DNA from: Planctomycetota bacterium
GTDB taxonomy: Bacteria; Planctomycetota; Phycisphaerae; Phycisphaerales; SM1A02
Assembly: GCA_003671075.1 (NCBI GenBank)
Contig: QWPT01000017.1
Location: forward strand, 1 to 58,613
DNA length: 58,613 nucleotides
Direction of reading: 5' to 3'
Of the stretch, positions 57,656 to 58,613 are shown in pieces. The stretch's first letter is position 1. Each line of letters begins with the position of its first letter. The position numbers and the translations under genes are program-made. The notes under the pieces are model-generated. The model saw nothing but the letters and a program-made list of their open reading frames with translations, did not search any database and was not told where the DNA came from.

Positions 57656-58613
57656 ATGCCGCGCACCACTCCCAAAGTCCCTCATACTGGATCGAAGTCC
57701 GACCACACAAAGCGTAAGCCTTTGGTGGGGTCACTATTCGCGGGCATCGGCGGTTTCGACAAAGCCTTCGAGGACGCGGGGTTCGAGATTGCGTGGTGCG
57801 TTGAGTGGGATCCGAAGGCGCAGGCGGTTCTGCGTGCGCGATTCCCGAAGGCGGTCATCTACGGCGACATCACGCAAGTCACCGTCAAGGAGCTGAAGAA
57901 GCATGGCAAAGTCGAAGTCATCTGCGGTGGGTTCCCATGCCAAGACCTCTCGGTCGCGGGCAGGCGTGAAGGCCTCAAAGGCGAGCGCTCTGGCCTCTTC
58001 TTCGAAGCGATGCGCATCGTCCGAGGGCTCGAGCCTCAGTTCGCCCTTATCGAGAATGTCCAAGGACTGCTCACAAGCAATCGAGGGCACGATTTCGCAA
58101 CTCTCCTCCGTGAAATGGGCGAAGGGTGGCGTTGTAAGGAGGTCGCGTGGCGACTTCTTGATAGCCGCTACTTCGGTGTTCCCCAACGGCGCGAGCGAGT
58201 CTTCATTGTCGGAAGTGCTCGAGAAGGAAGTGCCGCCGAAATACTGGCTCTCGCAGATCGCAGCGAAGGGAATCCTGTACCGAGCGATGAAGCGCGCAAG
58301 GACGCTGCCCGTGGCCTTCTCGGCTTCACTCCAAGTCAATTCGCGAATTACCGACAAGGAGTCGGAACGCTCCGGGCGAACGGCGGCGATCTAGGCGGGG
58401 GGTCGGAAACGCTCGTCGTAGAGCCGCGGAAAGTAACGCTTCCAACGGGGCGCACGTCGAAGCAGCCCGTTGTTCGGAAGCTGACGCCAGTGGAGTGCGA
58501 GCGGCTGCAGGGGTTTCCAGATGGTTGGACCGCGGTTGATGGCGCGAAGGACGGCGTGCGCTACAAGCAGTTGGGAAACGCGGTCACGGTGAATGTCGCG
58601 CGGTGGATTGCGG
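57656..58613 (+). CDS. DNA (cytosine-5) methyltransferase, second of two (cut by window edge)
   Basis: From the ATG at 57656 the frame stays open for 319 codons to the window end. It contains motif I PLVGSLFAGIGGFDKAFEDAG, IV CGGFPCQDLSVAGRR (Cys95), VI FALIENVQGLLTSN (Glu133), VIII FGVPQRRERVFIVGS, IX VECERLQGFPDGWTAV and X YKQLGNAVTVNVARWIA. All motifs are intact and nearly the whole enzyme is present. It differs clearly from the neighbouring methyltransferase in all regions except the motifs, so they are not recent copies. Its N-terminal 22 residues are basic. Two m5C enzymes side by side usually protect the two strands of an asymmetric target. Confidence 0.93.
   Translation, partial: MPRTTPKVPHTGSKSDHTKRKPLVGSLFAGIGGFDKAFEDAGFEIAWCVEWDPKAQAVLRARFPKAVIYGDITQVTVKELKKHGKVEVICGGFPCQDLSVAGRREGLKGERSGLFFEAMRIVRGLEPQFALIENVQGLLTSNRGHDFATLLREMGEGWRCKEVAWRLLDSRYFGVPQRRERVFIVGSAREGSAAEILALADRSEGNPVPSDEARKDAARGLLGFTPSQFANYRQGVGTLRANGGDLGGGSETLVVEPRKVTLPTGRTSKQPVVRKLTPVECERLQGFPDGWTAVDGAKDGVRYKQLGNAVTVNVARWIA

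Overview
The window is a high-GC bacterial chromosome segment, packed with genes on both strands. It most likely comes from a planctomycete of the class Phycisphaerae. The clues are a small secreted protein with a PEP-CTERM-type tail (PAPG, hydrophobic stretch, then four Arg), a prepilin-like protein, an LptD-like outer-membrane protein, a DUF115 (MAF-type) glycosyltransferase and a DUF58/transglutaminase pair. This placement is inference; no rRNA or marker-gene comparison was possible.

Layout. Positions 1-2.5 kb (minus strand): M29 aminopeptidase (cut by the window edge), a HAD phosphatase and threonine aldolase. 2.6-5.8 kb: a large exported protein of unknown function and a small membrane protein. 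6.0-12.7 kb: a translationally coupled nonulosonic (sialic-type) acid cassette: a giant MAF/DUF115 fusion protein, then NeuA-, NeuB- and NeuC-type enzymes. 12.9-20.5 kb: HDOD protein, LON-domain protein, cyclophilin-like lipoprotein, EVE-domain protein, a LemA / DUF3137-like / LemA operon, and RuvB. 20.5-25.7 kb (minus): UbiA-type prenyltransferase, LptD-like protein and an Alg14/Alg13-type split glycosyltransferase, probably one envelope operon. 25.8-29.3 kb: ribH-nusB-ftsY, then a pseudopilin and a membrane protein. 29.3-30.9 kb: a REP-associated HUH transposase (RAYT) flanked by copies of a GGACAGGCATG motif. 30.9-39.3 kb: HrpB helicase and a LOG-family protein (minus), then FolC with a long basic N-terminal tail and LeuS. 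39.3-47.6 kb: lipoprotein, DUF2314-like protein, DUF58, TgpA-like transglutaminase and a PilZ-like protein. 47.7-53.0 kb: PEP-CTERM protein, PabB, and pyruvate phosphate dikinase with a histone-H1-like N-terminal tail.

From 53.0 kb the sequence is accessory: a broken PIN toxin with an intact small partner gene, a fragment of an ATPase, and a second, decayed copy of the 3' end of ppdK. A restriction-modification locus follows: two candidate restriction genes and two divergent m5C methyltransferases, the second running off the window.

The most unusual points are: (1) the MAF protein fused to a nucleotidyltransferase-like domain and a radical-SAM/SPASM-like domain that lacks the iron-sulfur cysteines; (2) the GGACAGGCATG motif, found as 11 exact copies, linked to the RAYT; (3) lysine-rich tails on two unrelated metabolic enzymes; (4) the ppdK 3'-end duplication next to a defence locus with two R and two M genes.
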